Positions 30,657 to 39,754 of a DNA stretch of 64,000 nucleotides are shown one piece after another. The translations under genes and the position numbers were made by a program. The notes below the pieces were generated by a model. It made no database searches. It saw only the letters and a program-made list of their open reading frames with translations, and had not been told where the DNA came from. This DNA comes from Deinococcus radiopugnans ATCC 19172 (GTDB lineage Bacteria; Deinococcota; Deinococci; Deinococcales; Deinococcaceae), in NCBI RefSeq assembly GCF_006335125.1, contig NZ_VDMO01000018.1:6509-70508 (forward strand), read 5' to 3'. Numbering within the stretch: position 1 is the stretch's first letter; the number at the start of each line of letters is the position of its first letter.

Positions 30657-31622
30657 ATGTCGGAAACCCTGGAACGTTACCTTGGTGATCGTTTGGCCCA
30701 TGCCCGTGCGCTTGCCGGACTCAGTGACGAAGCCCTGCGGGTCAAGGCGGTCACGGCAGCCCGGGATAAGGACGCCGCGTTGCTCTGGGAGCTGACGCTC
30801 GCGTCACTGATCAGCGAAACCAGTGCGGGCGTGCGACTCAGTCCCCATACCTTGCGTGCCTACAAAAAAGGCTCCGAGGTGCTCGTTGAGCACGCAACGA
30901 ACAATGCCTGGAACCTGTTGCATCCTGGGCAGCGTCAACCGGGTCTATATGTGGCGTCTCTGATGTCACTGGGGCTGAAGCCAGCAACGGTGCAGGCGCG
31001 GATCGCGGCGGCCAGCGCGTTGTACCGGGCTTTGCGCTGGGCTGGCGCAACGGACTCGGATCCTTTTACAGACGTCAAACGCCCCAGGGATGCCACGCGC
31101 GGAGTGGTTAAAAATCCACCGTACCGCGCCGACTTCGTGCAGGCGATGCTGGCCGAGGCGGATGCTCAGGAACAGGTGTTGCTGCTGCTGCTCACCCACG
31201 CAGGCTTGAGAATTGCGGAAGCTCTGGCTGTTGATTGGTCTCATGTTGATCTGCACCGAAAACGGCTGCTCGTAGCCCACGGGAAGGGTGATAAGGCTCG
31301 GGTGGTGCCGTTGAGTGCGCGTCTGCGGGAGGCTCTGGGTAATTTGCAGGCCGAAACGACAGGAACTGGGCGTCTCCTCACTCTTCAGGCGTATTCGAGT
31401 GCCTATGAACGATTGCAAAAGCTGGCGCTGAAATGCGGGCGGGAGCATGATTTCAGGGGATTTCATGCCGGGCGCAAATATGCTGGGACGAAACTTTACG
31501 CAGTCGTTAAAGATTTCACTCGTGTCGCCAGCTTCCTGGGACATGAACAGGTAGATACCACCCGGCGATATGTCGAGTTGCCTGAAGACGACTTGGAATC
31601 TGTGGTCGAGGACTTTCAGTAA
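30657..31622 (+). CDS. Tyrosine recombinase/integrase family protein
   Basis: A 321-residue site-specific recombinase. The N-terminal SAM-like DNA-binding domain spans about residues 65-150. The catalytic domain has Arg in THAGLRIAEALAVDW, Lys in HGKGDKARVVPL, an HxxR variant in FHAGRKYAGTKLY, His in FLGHEQVDTTRRY and the Tyr nucleophile at its end. ATG at 30657 sits eight bases after TATCAT. Lower G+C than the neighbours and isolation from other mobile genes suggest transfer, or a stand-alone Xer-like role. No att site or cargo boundary is visible. Confidence 0.85.
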   Translation: MSETLERYLGDRLAHARALAGLSDEALRVKAVTAARDKDAALLWELTLASLISETSAGVRLSPHTLRAYKKGSEVLVEHATNNAWNLLHPGQRQPGLYVASLMSLGLKPATVQARIAAASALYRALRWAGATDSDPFTDVKRPRDATRGVVKNPPYRADFVQAMLAEADAQEQVLLLLLTHAGLRIAEALAVDWSHVDLHRKRLLVAHGKGDKARVVPLSARLREALGNLQAETTGTGRLLTLQAYSSAYERLQKLALKCGREHDFRGFHAGRKYAGTKLYAVVKDFTRVASFLGHEQVDTTRRYVELPEDDLESVVEDFQ

Positions 31623-31626
31623 AGCT

Positions 31627-32586
31627 TTACGTCTCGACCTCCTCCTCCCGGGCCGCCGTAATAAACCGGGCCGCTCCAGGCAGGATGCGGGCGGTGAACG
31701 GCGTCGTTTCCACCATCAGCTCGCCGTCGTATTGCAGGGGAAAGGCGTCCGCCGCGTCCACGGTGACCTCGCGGGCGTAGACGGTTTCCAGGTTGCCACT
31801 GAACAGCGGATCGCCCAGGTTCAGCTTGGCGCGCACCGAGTCGATCAGGTTGGGAATCAGGCGCAGCAGATTGCCGGCCTTGAGCAGCACCACCGTGAAC
31901 TGACCGTCGGCGGGATCGATGTCGGTGGTGATCGGCATGCGGTAATTGGCCATGCCGAAGTTGGCCGCCATCACGCCGATGCCCTCGAACTCACGCGTCT
32001 CGCCGTCGAGGGTCAGCGTAAAGGTCGTCTTCTTCGGGTTGAGCTGCTTCATCGCGCTCAGGACGTAGGCCATCACGCCGAACTGCTCCTTGAGTTCCTC
32101 GCTGTCCCGGATCATGGCGGCGTCCGCCCCCGCACCGGCCAGCATGGCAAACCCGTTCTTCTGGCCCCTCACCTCAATCTCTCCCAGATCGACGGTGATG
32201 GTGTGTCCGGCCAGCACCAGGGCAGCCAGTTCCGGCGCCGTGGTGGGCAGGTCCAGATTCTGCGCGATCAGGTTGGCGGTGCCGGCGGGAAAGGCCAGCA
32301 GCGGCACGCCCGAGTCGCGGATGGCGTAGGCCAGGCTGCTGACCGTGCCGTCACCGCCCGCCGCGACCAGGCTGTCGAAGGCCCCCAGGTCACTGACCTG
32401 TTCTTCCAGCGGCGTGTCGCGGCTCAGTTCGCGCTGCACCACCTCGGCCCCGCCGGCCCGCAGCAGGCGCACGAATTCCGGCAGATCGCTGTCGCCCTTG
32501 CCGCTCTTGGGGTTGAAGACGACCAGAACGCGTGGGGTGCTGGGGGGGCCGGGGGGGGAGGTTTGACCTGTCATCAGAACGTTCAT
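31627..32586 (-). CDS. Diacylglycerol/lipid kinase family protein
   Basis: A 319-residue soluble or peripheral kinase of the YegS/BmrU/DgkB family. Motifs: [11 protein letters not shown] at residues 20-30, the nucleotide loop [25 protein letters not shown] and [12 protein letters not shown]. It phosphorylates a lipid hydroxyl such as diacylglycerol or undecaprenol. An ATG at 32574 is an alternative start. Its stop is four bases from the recombinase stop. A second, only distantly similar paralogue is at 55198-56133. Confidence 0.88.
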   Translation of the reverse strand: MNVLMTGQTSPPGPPSTPRVLVVFNPKSGKGDSDLPEFVRLLRAGGAEVVQRELSRDTPLEEQVSDLGAFDSLVAAGGDGTVSSLAYAIRDSGVPLLAFPAGTANLIAQNLDLPTTAPELAALVLAGHTITVDLGEIEVRGQKNGFAMLAGAGADAAMIRDSEELKEQFGVMAYVLSAMKQLNPKKTTFTLTLDGETREFEGIGVMAANFGMANYRMPITTDIDPADGQFTVVLLKAGNLLRLIPNLIDSVRAKLNLGDPLFSGNLETVYAREVTVDAADAFPLQYDGELMVETTPFTARILPGAARFITAAREEEVET

Positions 32587-32592
32587 TAGACT
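32587..32592 (+). promoter_or_regulatory. -10 box of the IPT lipoprotein gene
   Basis: TAGACT lies eight bases upstream of a GGAGG (32601-32605) that serves the ATG at 32614, giving a very short leader rather than a leaderless message. Confidence 0.55.
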
Positions 32593-32613
32593 GTGAATTC
32601 GGAGGCTGTTGCT

Positions 32614-32982
32614 ATGCTGCGTTTCTTGGTTGCTTCTTCACTCATGGTTGGGGCGCTCGCGTCCTGCGCGCCTTCTCAATCCACAGACCGCTTCGTGACG
32701 GTGACTCCGGTGCTGATCAAGGTTTCCGAAGCCGCTCCGCGCGGCGAGTCGGTGACCATCCAGGGCCGCTACCTCGGCGGCCCCACCACCGGACAGGTTC
32801 GCCTGGGGGCCGACGAATCCGGCAAAGGGGGCTATGTCTTCCCGACCTCGGCCATTCAGTCCTGGACCGACAGCCAGATCGTCCTGACCATTCCCAGCGA
32901 CGCGCCCGTCGGCGGCAGCTGGCTGTTCGTGGAAGTCGCGGGCAAGCAGTCCACCGGGCTGCCCTACAGCGTCCGCCAGTAG
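32614..32982 (+). CDS. IPT/TIG-domain lipoprotein
   Basis: A 122-residue lipoprotein. The signal sequence ends in the lipobox LASC ([11 protein letters not shown]), followed by one immunoglobulin-like IPT/TIG domain ([22 protein letters not shown] to [13 protein letters not shown] ending). It should be anchored in a membrane facing the cell envelope. The function is unknown; such domains usually mediate binding. It has its own promoter and a GC-rich hairpin follows it. Confidence 0.75.
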   Translation: MLRFLVASSLMVGALASCAPSQSTDRFVTVTPVLIKVSEAAPRGESVTIQGRYLGGPTTGQVRLGADESGKGGYVFPTSAIQSWTDSQIVLTIPSDAPVGGSWLFVEVAGKQSTGLPYSVRQ

Positions 32983-32996
32983 TCCTGCTTGCCTGG

Positions 32997-33031
32997 GGCC
33001 GCCCTTCCAGAAATGGGGGAGGCGGCCTCTT
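32997..33031 (+). terminator. Hairpin after the lipoprotein gene
   Basis: GGCCGCC at 32997-33003 pairs with GGCGGCC at 33021-33027, extended inward by a C-rich/G-rich pairing, and TCTTCC follows. The T-tract is weak. Confidence 0.5.
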
Positions 33032-33068
33032 CCCTGTTGCGTCTTTGACCCCCGGACCCCCGGACCCG

Positions 33069-33074
33069 TAGACT
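33069..33074 (+). promoter_or_regulatory. Possible leaderless -10 box of hisS
   Basis: TAGACT ten bases before the ATG at 33085. Confidence 0.45.
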
Positions 33075-33084
33075 CCCCTCTGTT

Positions 33085-34407
33085 ATGGCGATTACCCGCC
33101 CCAAGGGGACCAACGATCTGCTGCCACCGGGCAGTCCCAAACTCTCACCGCTGATCAGCGCAGGCGCGCATGCCTGGCTCACCGAAAAGGCCCGGCACGT
33201 GCTGGAGCGCGCCGGGGCGCAGCGCATCGAAACCCCGATCTTCGAGGAGGCCGAACTCGTCAAACGCGGCGTGGGCGACAGCACCGACATCGTCCGCAAG
33301 GAGATGTTCACCGTGTATTACTTCGGGGATCACGGCGGCTTCATCTTGCGGCCGGAGGGCACGGCAGCCATCGTGCGGGCGTACCTTCAGAACGGCCTCA
33401 AGCAGTTGCCCGCGCCGCTGAAGCTGTGGACCAGTGGGCCGATCTTCCGTGCCGAGAATGTGCAGAAGGGCCGCTACCGCCAGTTTCATCAGGTGGATTA
33501 CGAGGTGCTGGGCAGCAGCGATCCCCTGGTGGACGCCGAGGCGATTGCCCTGATGGTGGACGTGGTGCGCGAACTGGGCCTGAAGGAAGTGCGCGTCAAG
33601 CTGGGCAGCATCGGCGACCCGGCGGATCGGGAGGCCTACAACGTCTACCTGCGCGGGCTGTTTACCTCGCACGCAGACCGCCTCTCGGACGACTCCAAAG
33701 ACCGCCTGACCCGCAACCCCATGCGAATTCTCGACAGCAAGAGCGAGGGCGACCAGCAGTTGCTCGCCGAGTTGGCCGTGAAGCCCATGCTCGATTTCCT
33801 GGGTGACGAGGCGCGGGCGCACTTCGAAGCGGTTCAGGGGTACCTGCAAGCCTGGGGCGTGCCGTATACCCTGGATCCCAGCATCGTGCGCGGACTGGAC
33901 TACTACCGACGCACCGCCTGGGAACTGCACCATGAGGGCGTGGGCGCGAAATCCGCGCTGGGCGGGGGCGGACGCTACGACGGGCTGGCCGAGATTCTGG
34001 GCGGGCCACCCACGCCGGGCATCGGCTGGGCCTTCGGCGTCGAGCGGCTGCTGCTGGCGCTGGACGCCGAAGGGGTCACGTTGCCGCAGGGTGAAGGACC
34101 GCTGCTCTATGTCGTCGCGCTGGATGAGGAGAACGTGCCCCACGCGGCGAGGCTTGCGTTTGCGGCCCGCGCCGTGGCCCGCGCCGAGTTCGCCTACCGC
34201 GCCATGAAACCGGGCGGCGCCTTCAAGGACGCCGAACGCCGGGGCGTGCGCTGGATCGCGCTGCTGGGGTCCCAGGAGGTCGAGAACGGCACGCTCAGCC
34301 TCAAGAACCTGCACAGCGGCGAGCAGCGCGTGATCGGGGTTTCCGAACTGGCGGCCTTCCTCGAAGCTTCTTCCCTCACGCCCCCCTCTCCACAGGAGTC
34401 CCCATGA
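33085..34407 (+). CDS. hisS: Histidine--tRNA ligase
   Basis: A 440-residue class II synthetase. Motif 1 ([17 protein letters not shown]), motif 2 ([23 protein letters not shown]), the histidine signature [13 protein letters not shown] and motif 3 ([15 protein letters not shown]) are all present. The C-terminal anticodon-binding domain begins near residue 335. It overlaps aspS by four bases (ATGA), the same pair order seen in many bacteria. Confidence 0.96.
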   Translation: MAITRPKGTNDLLPPGSPKLSPLISAGAHAWLTEKARHVLERAGAQRIETPIFEEAELVKRGVGDSTDIVRKEMFTVYYFGDHGGFILRPEGTAAIVRAYLQNGLKQLPAPLKLWTSGPIFRAENVQKGRYRQFHQVDYEVLGSSDPLVDAEAIALMVDVVRELGLKEVRVKLGSIGDPADREAYNVYLRGLFTSHADRLSDDSKDRLTRNPMRILDSKSEGDQQLLAELAVKPMLDFLGDEARAHFEAVQGYLQAWGVPYTLDPSIVRGLDYYRRTAWELHHEGVGAKSALGGGGRYDGLAEILGGPPTPGIGWAFGVERLLLALDAEGVTLPQGEGPLLYVVALDEENVPHAARLAFAARAVARAEFAYRAMKPGGAFKDAERRGVRWIALLGSQEVENGTLSLKNLHSGEQRVIGVSELAAFLEASSLTPPSPQESP

Positions 34408-36134
34408 AACGCACCGCCATGATCGGCCACCTCTCCCCCACCCACGCCGGGCAAACCGTGACCCTGCAGGGCTGGGTGAACCGCCGCCGCGATCTGGGCG
34501 GCCTGATCTTCCTGGAACTGCGTGACCGCAGCGGGCTGATTCAGGTGCAGGTGGAGCCGGACGCCCCCGCCTTCGCCGAGGCGGATCGCCTGCGTGCCGA
34601 GTACGTGGCCGAGATCGAGGGCACCTATCAACTGCGCCCCGAGAGCCAGCGCAAGGGCGGCGCCGCCGATTACGAGGTGATCGCCTCGCGCGTGCGGGTG
34701 CTGAATGCCGCCAAAACGCCGCCCTTCGAGCTGGAAAAAGGGGCCGAGGTGGCCGAGGACATCCGCCTCAAGTACCGTTATCTGGACCTGCGCCGCCCGG
34801 AGATGCAGCGCGCGTTGATGCTGCGCAGCCGGGCGACGGCGGCGGTCACGGCCTTTCTGGACGCCGAGGGCTTCGTGGCGGTGGAAACGCCGATGCTCAC
34901 CCGGTCCACGCCGGAGGGCGCACGGGATTTCCTGGTGCCCAGCCGCCAGAACCCCGGCGAGTTCTACGCCCTGCCGCAGAGTCCGCAGCTGTTCAAGCAA
35001 CTGCTGATGATCGCCGGATTTGACCGTTACTACCAGCTGGCCCGCTGTTTCCGCGACGAGGACCTGCGCGCCGACCGTCAGCCGGATTTCACACAGCTCG
35101 ACATGGAAATGTCCTTTGTGGAGCAGGAAGACGTGCTGGACCTGCAGGAGCGGCTCCTCGCGCACGTCTTCAAGACCGTGCTGGATGTGGACCTGCCTCT
35201 TCCCTTCCCACGCCTGAGTTACCGCGACGCGATGGACCGCTCCGGCTCGGACAAGCCTGATCTCCGTTTCGGCCTGGAGTTTGCGGATGTCACCAGGCTG
35301 TTCGCGGGCGGTGAATTTGCCGCTTTCGCCAGCGCAGAAACGGTCAAGGTGCTGGCCGCCCCGGAGCTGACCCGCAAGCAGATCGACGAGCTGGAGCGGG
35401 TGGCCAAGCAGAACGGCGCCAGGGGGCTGGCGTGGGCCAAACGCAACGGTGACGGCTTCACAGGCGGCGTCAGCAAATTTCTGACCGATCAAACGGCGGC
35501 CCTCCTTGAAAGCACGGGCGTGCAGGAGGGCGGCACCCTGCTGTTTGCGGCGGGCGAGTGGAAGCGGGCGGTCACTGCGCTGGGGGCTGTACGCCTGGGT
35601 CTGCGCGACCTGTTCGCTCTGGCCCAGGCCGGCCCGCAGTTCCACGTGTCGTGGGTCACCGATTTTCCCCAGCTGGAATACGATGAGGACAGCGCCACGT
35701 GGACCTACATGCATCATCCCTTCACGGCTCCTCACCCGGACGACGTGGCCTTGTTCGGCACTGAACGGCAGGGTGAGATTCGCGCCCAGGCTTACGATCT
35801 GGTGCTCAATGGGTTCGAGATCGGCGGCGGCAGCATCCGGATTCACGATCCGGCGGTGCAGGAACAGATGTTCGCGGCCATCGGCTTTTCCCCCGAGGAG
35901 GCGCGGCGGCAGTTCGGCTTCTTTCTGGACGCCCTGGAGTCCGGCACGCCCCCGCACGGCGGCATCGCCTGGGGCTTTGACCGGCTGATCATGGTGATGT
36001 CCGGGGCGAGCAGCATCCGCGAGGTGATCGCCTTTCCCAAGAACAACCGCGGCGCGGATCTGATGGCGCAGGCGCCCTCCCCTGTTTCGGAGGCGCAGTT
36101 GGACGAGGTGGGGCTGGCCATAAAGGCAGAATAG
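34404..36134 (+). CDS. aspS: Aspartate--tRNA ligase (bacterial type)
   Basis: A 576-residue class IIb synthetase. It has the N-terminal OB anticodon-binding domain ([23 protein letters not shown]), motif 2 ([26 protein letters not shown]), the GAD insertion domain characteristic of the bacterial form (about 290-410), and motif 3 ([27 protein letters not shown]). It is translationally coupled to hisS, with GGAG before the ATG. Deinococcus is known to carry a second, archaeal-type AspRS elsewhere. Confidence 0.96.
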   Translation: MKRTAMIGHLSPTHAGQTVTLQGWVNRRRDLGGLIFLELRDRSGLIQVQVEPDAPAFAEADRLRAEYVAEIEGTYQLRPESQRKGGAADYEVIASRVRVLNAAKTPPFELEKGAEVAEDIRLKYRYLDLRRPEMQRALMLRSRATAAVTAFLDAEGFVAVETPMLTRSTPEGARDFLVPSRQNPGEFYALPQSPQLFKQLLMIAGFDRYYQLARCFRDEDLRADRQPDFTQLDMEMSFVEQEDVLDLQERLLAHVFKTVLDVDLPLPFPRLSYRDAMDRSGSDKPDLRFGLEFADVTRLFAGGEFAAFASAETVKVLAAPELTRKQIDELERVAKQNGARGLAWAKRNGDGFTGGVSKFLTDQTAALLESTGVQEGGTLLFAAGEWKRAVTALGAVRLGLRDLFALAQAGPQFHVSWVTDFPQLEYDEDSATWTYMHHPFTAPHPDDVALFGTERQGEIRAQAYDLVLNGFEIGGGSIRIHDPAVQEQMFAAIGFSPEEARRQFGFFLDALESGTPPHGGIAWGFDRLIMVMSGASSIREVIAFPKNNRGADLMAQAPSPVSEAQLDEVGLAIKAE

Positions 36135-36174
36135 AACTGAGGGGGCAAAGAGCCTCCTCTTCAAATGATCTGCT

Positions 36175-36214
36175 AGTGAATGGTTTCACGATGAATTTAG
36201 ATCGTGAAAGTTTT
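36175..36214 (+). repeat. Intergenic repeat copy C (three half-site family)
   Basis: AGTGAA, TGGT, TTCACGAT, nine bases, TCGTGAA, AGTTTTA. The central arms extend to a 9-bp stem (TTTCACGAT/ATCGTGAAA) followed by TTTT. It lies between convergent aspS and an alpha/beta hydrolase gene and could terminate aspS. Confidence 0.8.
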
Positions 36215-36219
36215 ATGCA

Positions 36220-36969
36220 CTAATGCTTGACGGCGCCGAGAAAGTCGAGCGTGTACCGGGCCACCGCCCGTGGAAACACGTCGGGCAAGGCGTGGGTGCC
36301 GCCTTCGATTTGACAGACATAGGCAGCGGGGATGGCGTTGCGGATGGCTTCGAGGGTCCACAACCGGATGACTGGATCGGAGGTCCCGTCGACCAGCAGC
36401 GTTGGCACCTTGATCTTCGGCAGCAGACGCCCGGTGTCATGGTGGTCCTGGTCATGGGCCAGCTTGAGCATCCGGCGCACGCCACAGTGGGCGTAGGCCC
36501 GCAGGCCCGGCACCAGGAGGCCCAGACGCTCGCGTGGCAGGTCCAGTAGCAGACGGACCAGCTGGGCAAAGACACTGGGGTTCTCAGGAATGCCCGTGGG
36601 AGCGCAGGCAATAAGAGCACCGGCGTGCTGCGGGTAACGCGCCGCCAGATCGAAGGCCACTTCGCCACCCAGCGAGTGTCCGAAGATGGGCGCCCCCTTC
36701 AGGCCCGCCACGTCCAGCCAGGCGGCCAGGTGATCGGTCAGCTGCTCGATGCAGTCCGGCAGATGCGGCAGGCCCTGACTGTATCCGTGGCCAGGCGGGT
36801 CATACACGTAGACGGTTCGGCGACGGGCCAACTCGCGTGATACACGCACGTACATCCAGGAGGCACAGCCCAGCCCCGGCACGATCACCAGCGGTGGCCC
36901 ACTTCCCCGCACCCAGGCGTGGGTCGACAGTCCGTTCACCTCCAGATACAGGGCACGTCCAGCAGTCAT
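36220..36969 (-). CDS. Alpha/beta hydrolase (second of pair)
   Basis: A 249-residue hydrolase. The N-terminal strand-turn is LVIVPGLGCASWMYV, the nucleophile Ser is in IFGHSLGGEVA (about 95), the acid Asp in VDGTSDPVIRLW and the His in GGTHALPDVF. No signal peptide. ATG at 36969 overlaps the stop of the upstream hydrolase as ATGA. The two are similar in length and layout and probably act in one unidentified pathway. The substrate is unknown. Confidence 0.85.
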   Translation of the reverse strand: MTAGRALYLEVNGLSTHAWVRGSGPPLVIVPGLGCASWMYVRVSRELARRRTVYVYDPPGHGYSQGLPHLPDCIEQLTDHLAAWLDVAGLKGAPIFGHSLGGEVAFDLAARYPQHAGALIACAPTGIPENPSVFAQLVRLLLDLPRERLGLLVPGLRAYAHCGVRRMLKLAHDQDHHDTGRLLPKIKVPTLLVDGTSDPVIRLWTLEAIRNAIPAAYVCQIEGGTHALPDVFPRAVARYTLDFLGAVKH

Positions 36970-37715
36970 CCGGCGCCCTGCGGCCCATCGACGAACGTCA
37001 GCACGGCAGCATTGAACTCGTCCGGCGCGTCCACCATGACCACGTGCCCGGCGTGGGGAATCACCGCCAGCTGTGCCCCCGCAATCGAACGGGCCAGCAA
37101 CTCGCCCAGCGGCAACGGCACCAGCGCGTCGCGCTCGCCCCACACCACCAGCGTTCTGGAAGTGATCATGGGCAGGCAATCCTGCACACTGTCCTTGAGC
37201 AGGTCGCTGGCGTTGCGCCACAGGTTCAGCGGTCCGGCCAGCAGCGCGTCGGTGAGGATGCGCGGCACAAAGCGCTTGCGCCCGGTGACCAGCGCACGCG
37301 GCAGGTTCAGGGCAGTGCGGTAGGCGCTGGCTTTCAGCAGCCCACTGGCACACACCAGCACCAGGTTCTCGATGCGCTGTGGATGACCCGCCGCCACCCG
37401 GATGCAGATGTGACCGCCCATCGAGTGGCCGATCAGGGTGATGTCCTGCAGATTCTCGGCCTCTAACCAGTCGGCGATCAGGGCCGCACTCTCACGCACG
37501 GACAGGGCGCGCTGGCGGCGGGCCGCACCGTAGCCCGACAGGTCGAGGGCATACACCCGGTGACGCCGTGTCAGCGCCCGGAGGTTTCGGCGCCACCAGC
37601 GTGAGGACCCACTCAGGCCGTGAACCAGCACCATCGGCGGCCCCTCTCCCAGGACGCGATAATGCATCCTGACCCCTGACCGCTCGTAGACACCGCTGGA
37701 CACAGCCGGCAGCAT
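36966..37715 (-). CDS. Alpha/beta hydrolase (first of pair)
   Basis: A 249-residue hydrolase. Oxyanion segment LVHGLSGSSRWW, nucleophile Ser in LIGHSMGGHICI (about 97), acid Asp in VVWGERDALVPL and His in HAGHVVMVD. The residues before VRMHYRVLGEGPP are less typical, so a later start is possible. Repeat copy D lies about 40 bases upstream of its start. The substrate cannot be named. Confidence 0.87.
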   Translation of the reverse strand: MLPAVSSGVYERSGVRMHYRVLGEGPPMVLVHGLSGSSRWWRRNLRALTRRHRVYALDLSGYGAARRQRALSVRESAALIADWLEAENLQDITLIGHSMGGHICIRVAAGHPQRIENLVLVCASGLLKASAYRTALNLPRALVTGRKRFVPRILTDALLAGPLNLWRNASDLLKDSVQDCLPMITSRTLVVWGERDALVPLPLGELLARSIAGAQLAVIPHAGHVVMVDAPDEFNAAVLTFVDGPQGAG

Positions 37716-37755
37716 AGCGCCTCAAGTCCGCATTCTTCGGACAGCCAAGACGACT

Positions 37756-37793
37756 CGTGAATATATTCACGATAAACCTATTCGTGAATTTTG
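37756..37793 (+). repeat. Intergenic repeat copy D (three half-site family)
   Basis: CGTGAA, TATA, TTCACGAT, eight bases, TCGTGAA, TTTTG. Its first part is a perfect palindrome, TCGTGAATATATTCACGA. Unlike the other copies it lies between two genes on the minus strand, upstream of the hydrolase pair, where the palindrome could act as an operator. Confidence 0.8.
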
Positions 37794-37802
37794 TATTCCC
37801 AT

Positions 37803-38372
37803 CTATTTTTGAATAGAGACTGTGACCATGACCGTGTCCGAGGCCTGTTGGACGGTGACCGTTCGTCCGACATCCACCAAAAAGGCGTTCCAGCCCCTTT
37901 TCAGAGTCGCCTGATATCCTTTATTGGCCGTCACCGTCACATCCGCGCTAACCCAGGGGATAAAAAGAGTAGTCTTCGCAACCATTGGCGCAACTTCGCG
38001 CAGGGCCTCATTGTCGTCGTGGCGGGCGTTGCCGTTCTGATCACGGTAGACGAAGAATTTCAGCTCCCCTGCCTGCACGGCGGCGCTGACTTGGACTGGA
38101 TCGATCACGCCGGGCCAGGACACGTTCTGTGATGTCAGCACCGCCTGGGCGCGTGTGGGGGGCGCAGTGTCGGGTAGGTCGAGTTGAAACCGGCCCGCGT
38201 CCACCGCCGCACTGACCAATTCCTGCACCGGCTGCCCGAAGGGCGTCACCGCGAAACCGCCGATCCGCGACTCCGGAGCCACACTGCCCTGCACCACGCC
38301 TCTGACGGTCAGGGCCGACGCCGGGGCCGCCAGCAGACCCAGCGCCAGGGGAATCAGGAGGCGAGCATTCAT
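37803..38372 (-). CDS. Secreted protein with EF-hand-like loop, unknown function
   Basis: A 189-residue protein with a signal peptide (LLIPLALGLLAAPASA). The mature part is beta-rich and contains DQNGNARHDDNE (about 125-136), a 12-residue loop with acidic or amide side chains at positions 1, 3, 5, 9 and 12, as in calcium-binding EF-hand loops, though the Gly is at position 4 rather than 6. A leaderless promoter (TACACT, six bases before the ATG) and an upstream palindrome CCTCCATTTGGAGG (38412-38425) precede it. Its role is unknown. Confidence 0.65.
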   Translation of the reverse strand: MNARLLIPLALGLLAAPASALTVRGVVQGSVAPESRIGGFAVTPFGQPVQELVSAAVDAGRFQLDLPDTAPPTRAQAVLTSQNVSWPGVIDPVQVSAAVQAGELKFFVYRDQNGNARHDDNEALREVAPMVAKTTLFIPWVSADVTVTANKGYQATLKRGWNAFLVDVGRTVTVQQASDTVMVTVSIQK

Positions 38373-38664
38373 AGCAGGAGTGTACGCCCGGCGGCTGATC
38401 CGGACGTGACGCCTCCATTTGGAGGATCCAGAATCAGCCGCCGGGCCAGTAGGCTTCGGGAGGAAACCAGTCTCACGCAGGAATGGCTGCAGACGACGAC
38501 ACCGCGCTCACCCCGCACTTGGCGGCGATAGCCGATTCTTCTCTGCCGGCCTCCCGCGAGATTAAAAATCAGGAACAGGAAGTCGCCGCCCAACTCCTGA
38601 TTGCATGAGGACGCAGGTGAACGCAGCCACGAAGCAGTTCGGAGGTTGAGCGTCAGGTAGCACA
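38373..38664. other. Intergenic region without a recognisable gene
   Basis: Beyond the promoter box and palindrome of the secreted-protein gene I see no convincing coding sequence. A 155-residue open frame on the minus strand here has no family features or ribosome site. The region is less GC-rich than its neighbours. Confidence 0.5.
38379..38384 (-). promoter_or_regulatory. Leaderless -10 box of the secreted-protein gene
   Basis: TACACT on the minus strand followed by six bases and the ATG at 38372. Confidence 0.6.
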
Positions 38665-38695
38665 GAAAAGAGACTGCCAACGAAGGGCAGTCTCT
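38665..38695 (-). terminator. Terminator downstream of sucCD
   Basis: On the minus strand a 10-bp stem (AGAGACTGCC/GGCAGTCTCT, 7-base loop) is followed by TTTTC. It would end transcripts running from sucD through the 136-bp element. Confidence 0.75.
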
Positions 38696-38713
38696 CGTCA
38701 AAAAAGTTGAATT

Positions 38714-38849
38714 ATACGGACTCCGATTGAAAGGTGTTGAAAACACCTGGAAATCCGAGCGAAGCGAGAATGAGGAAAACGGGTTCCGGACGTGGAGTGT
38801 AGAGATCGGAGCTGTCCCGATGTCTACACGAAACAAACGGAATCCGTAT
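38714..38849. repeat. 136-bp MITE-like element abutting sucD
   Basis: The ends, ATACGGACTCCG and CGGAATCCGTAT, are inverted repeats matching at 11 of 12 bases. Inside are a 7-bp hairpin with a 3-base loop (AGGTGTT/AACACCT) and a longer two-step hairpin at 38797-38829 (GTGTAGA and ATCGG with their complements). TTA is found on both sides, which could be a short target duplication. The right end overlaps the last base of the sucD stop codon. There is no coding content. The plan resembles small non-coding repeats reported from Deinococcus. Confidence 0.7.
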
Positions 38850-39754
38850 TACTTGTTCAGCGCCGCCTTGACCAGATCGATGATCTCGGGCATGGTGTCG
38901 GCCACCGGCACATTGGCGTCCTTGAAGGCGGCCAGCTTGCTCTCGGGGGTGCCGACGTTGCCCATGATGATGGCGCCGGCGTGGCCCATGCGCTTGCCGG
39001 CCGGGGCGCTACGTCCGCTGATGAAAGCCACGACAGGCTTCTTCATGTTGTTCTTGATGTACTCGGCCGCCGCTTCCTCGTCCGCGCCGCCGATTTCACC
39101 GATGACCACGATGGCGTCGGTGCCGTCGTCGGCCTCGAACATGGGCAGCACGTCGGCGAAGGTGGTGCCGATCACGGGATCGCCGCCGATGCCCACGGTG
39201 GTGGAGGTGCCCATGCCGGCGTCGTTCAGCAGCTTGGCCGCCTCGTAGGTCAGCGTGCCGCTGCGGCTGATCAGGCCGATGCGGCCGGGCTGGGTGTAGA
39301 TCTTGTTGGGCATGATGCCCACCTTGGCTTCCCCGTTGGTCACCAGACCGGGGCAGTTGCCGCCGATCAGGCGCACACCCTCGCCGCCGTTTTCGCGGCT
39401 CTGGGCATCCAGCGCCTTGACTTCCTGCACGGCCTTCATCATGTCCACCGTGGGCACGCCCTCGGTGATCAGCACGATCAGGGGCATGCCGGCGTGGGCC
39501 GCTTCCAGCACGGCGTCGGCGGCCCCGGCGGGCGGCACGAAGATGATGGACACATTGGCGCCCGTTGCTTCCTTGGCCTCGGCCACCGAGTTGTACACCG
39601 GCCAGCCCTCGAAGTCGGTGCCGCCCTTGCCGGGGGTCACGCCCGCGACGACCTGGGTGCCGAAGTCCTTCATGGCGCGGCTGTGGCTCGCGCCTTCACG
39701 TCCGGTCATGCCCTGGACGATCACCTTGCTGTCTTTGCCTACGAGAATGCCCAT
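38849..39754 (-). CDS. sucD: Succinate--CoA ligase, alpha subunit
   Basis: A 301-residue subunit of the TCA-cycle enzyme that couples succinyl-CoA cleavage to NTP formation. CoA-binding Rossmann region at the N terminus ([15 protein letters not shown]), the substrate loop NCPGLV, and the phosphorylated His in GHAGAIIMG (about 247). The gene follows sucC with no gap. Its stop is overlapped by the end of the 136-bp repeat element. Confidence 0.96.
   Translation of the reverse strand: MGILVGKDSKVIVQGMTGREGASHSRAMKDFGTQVVAGVTPGKGGTDFEGWPVYNSVAEAKEATGANVSIIFVPPAGAADAVLEAAHAGMPLIVLITEGVPTVDMMKAVQEVKALDAQSRENGGEGVRLIGGNCPGLVTNGEAKVGIMPNKIYTQPGRIGLISRSGTLTYEAAKLLNDAGMGTSTTVGIGGDPVIGTTFADVLPMFEADDGTDAIVVIGEIGGADEEAAAEYIKNNMKKPVVAFISGRSAPAGKRMGHAGAIIMGNVGTPESKLAAFKDANVPVADTMPEIIDLVKAALNK

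Noticed and set aside
34194..36164. 656-codon frame antisense to aspS
   Set aside because: aspS on the plus strand is complete and coupled to hisS; the antisense product has no recognisable domain.
38369..38836. 155-codon minus-strand frame thought to be a transposase remnant
   Set aside because: It spans a terminator and most of the 136-bp repeat and shows no DDE/DEDD motif or transposase family segment.
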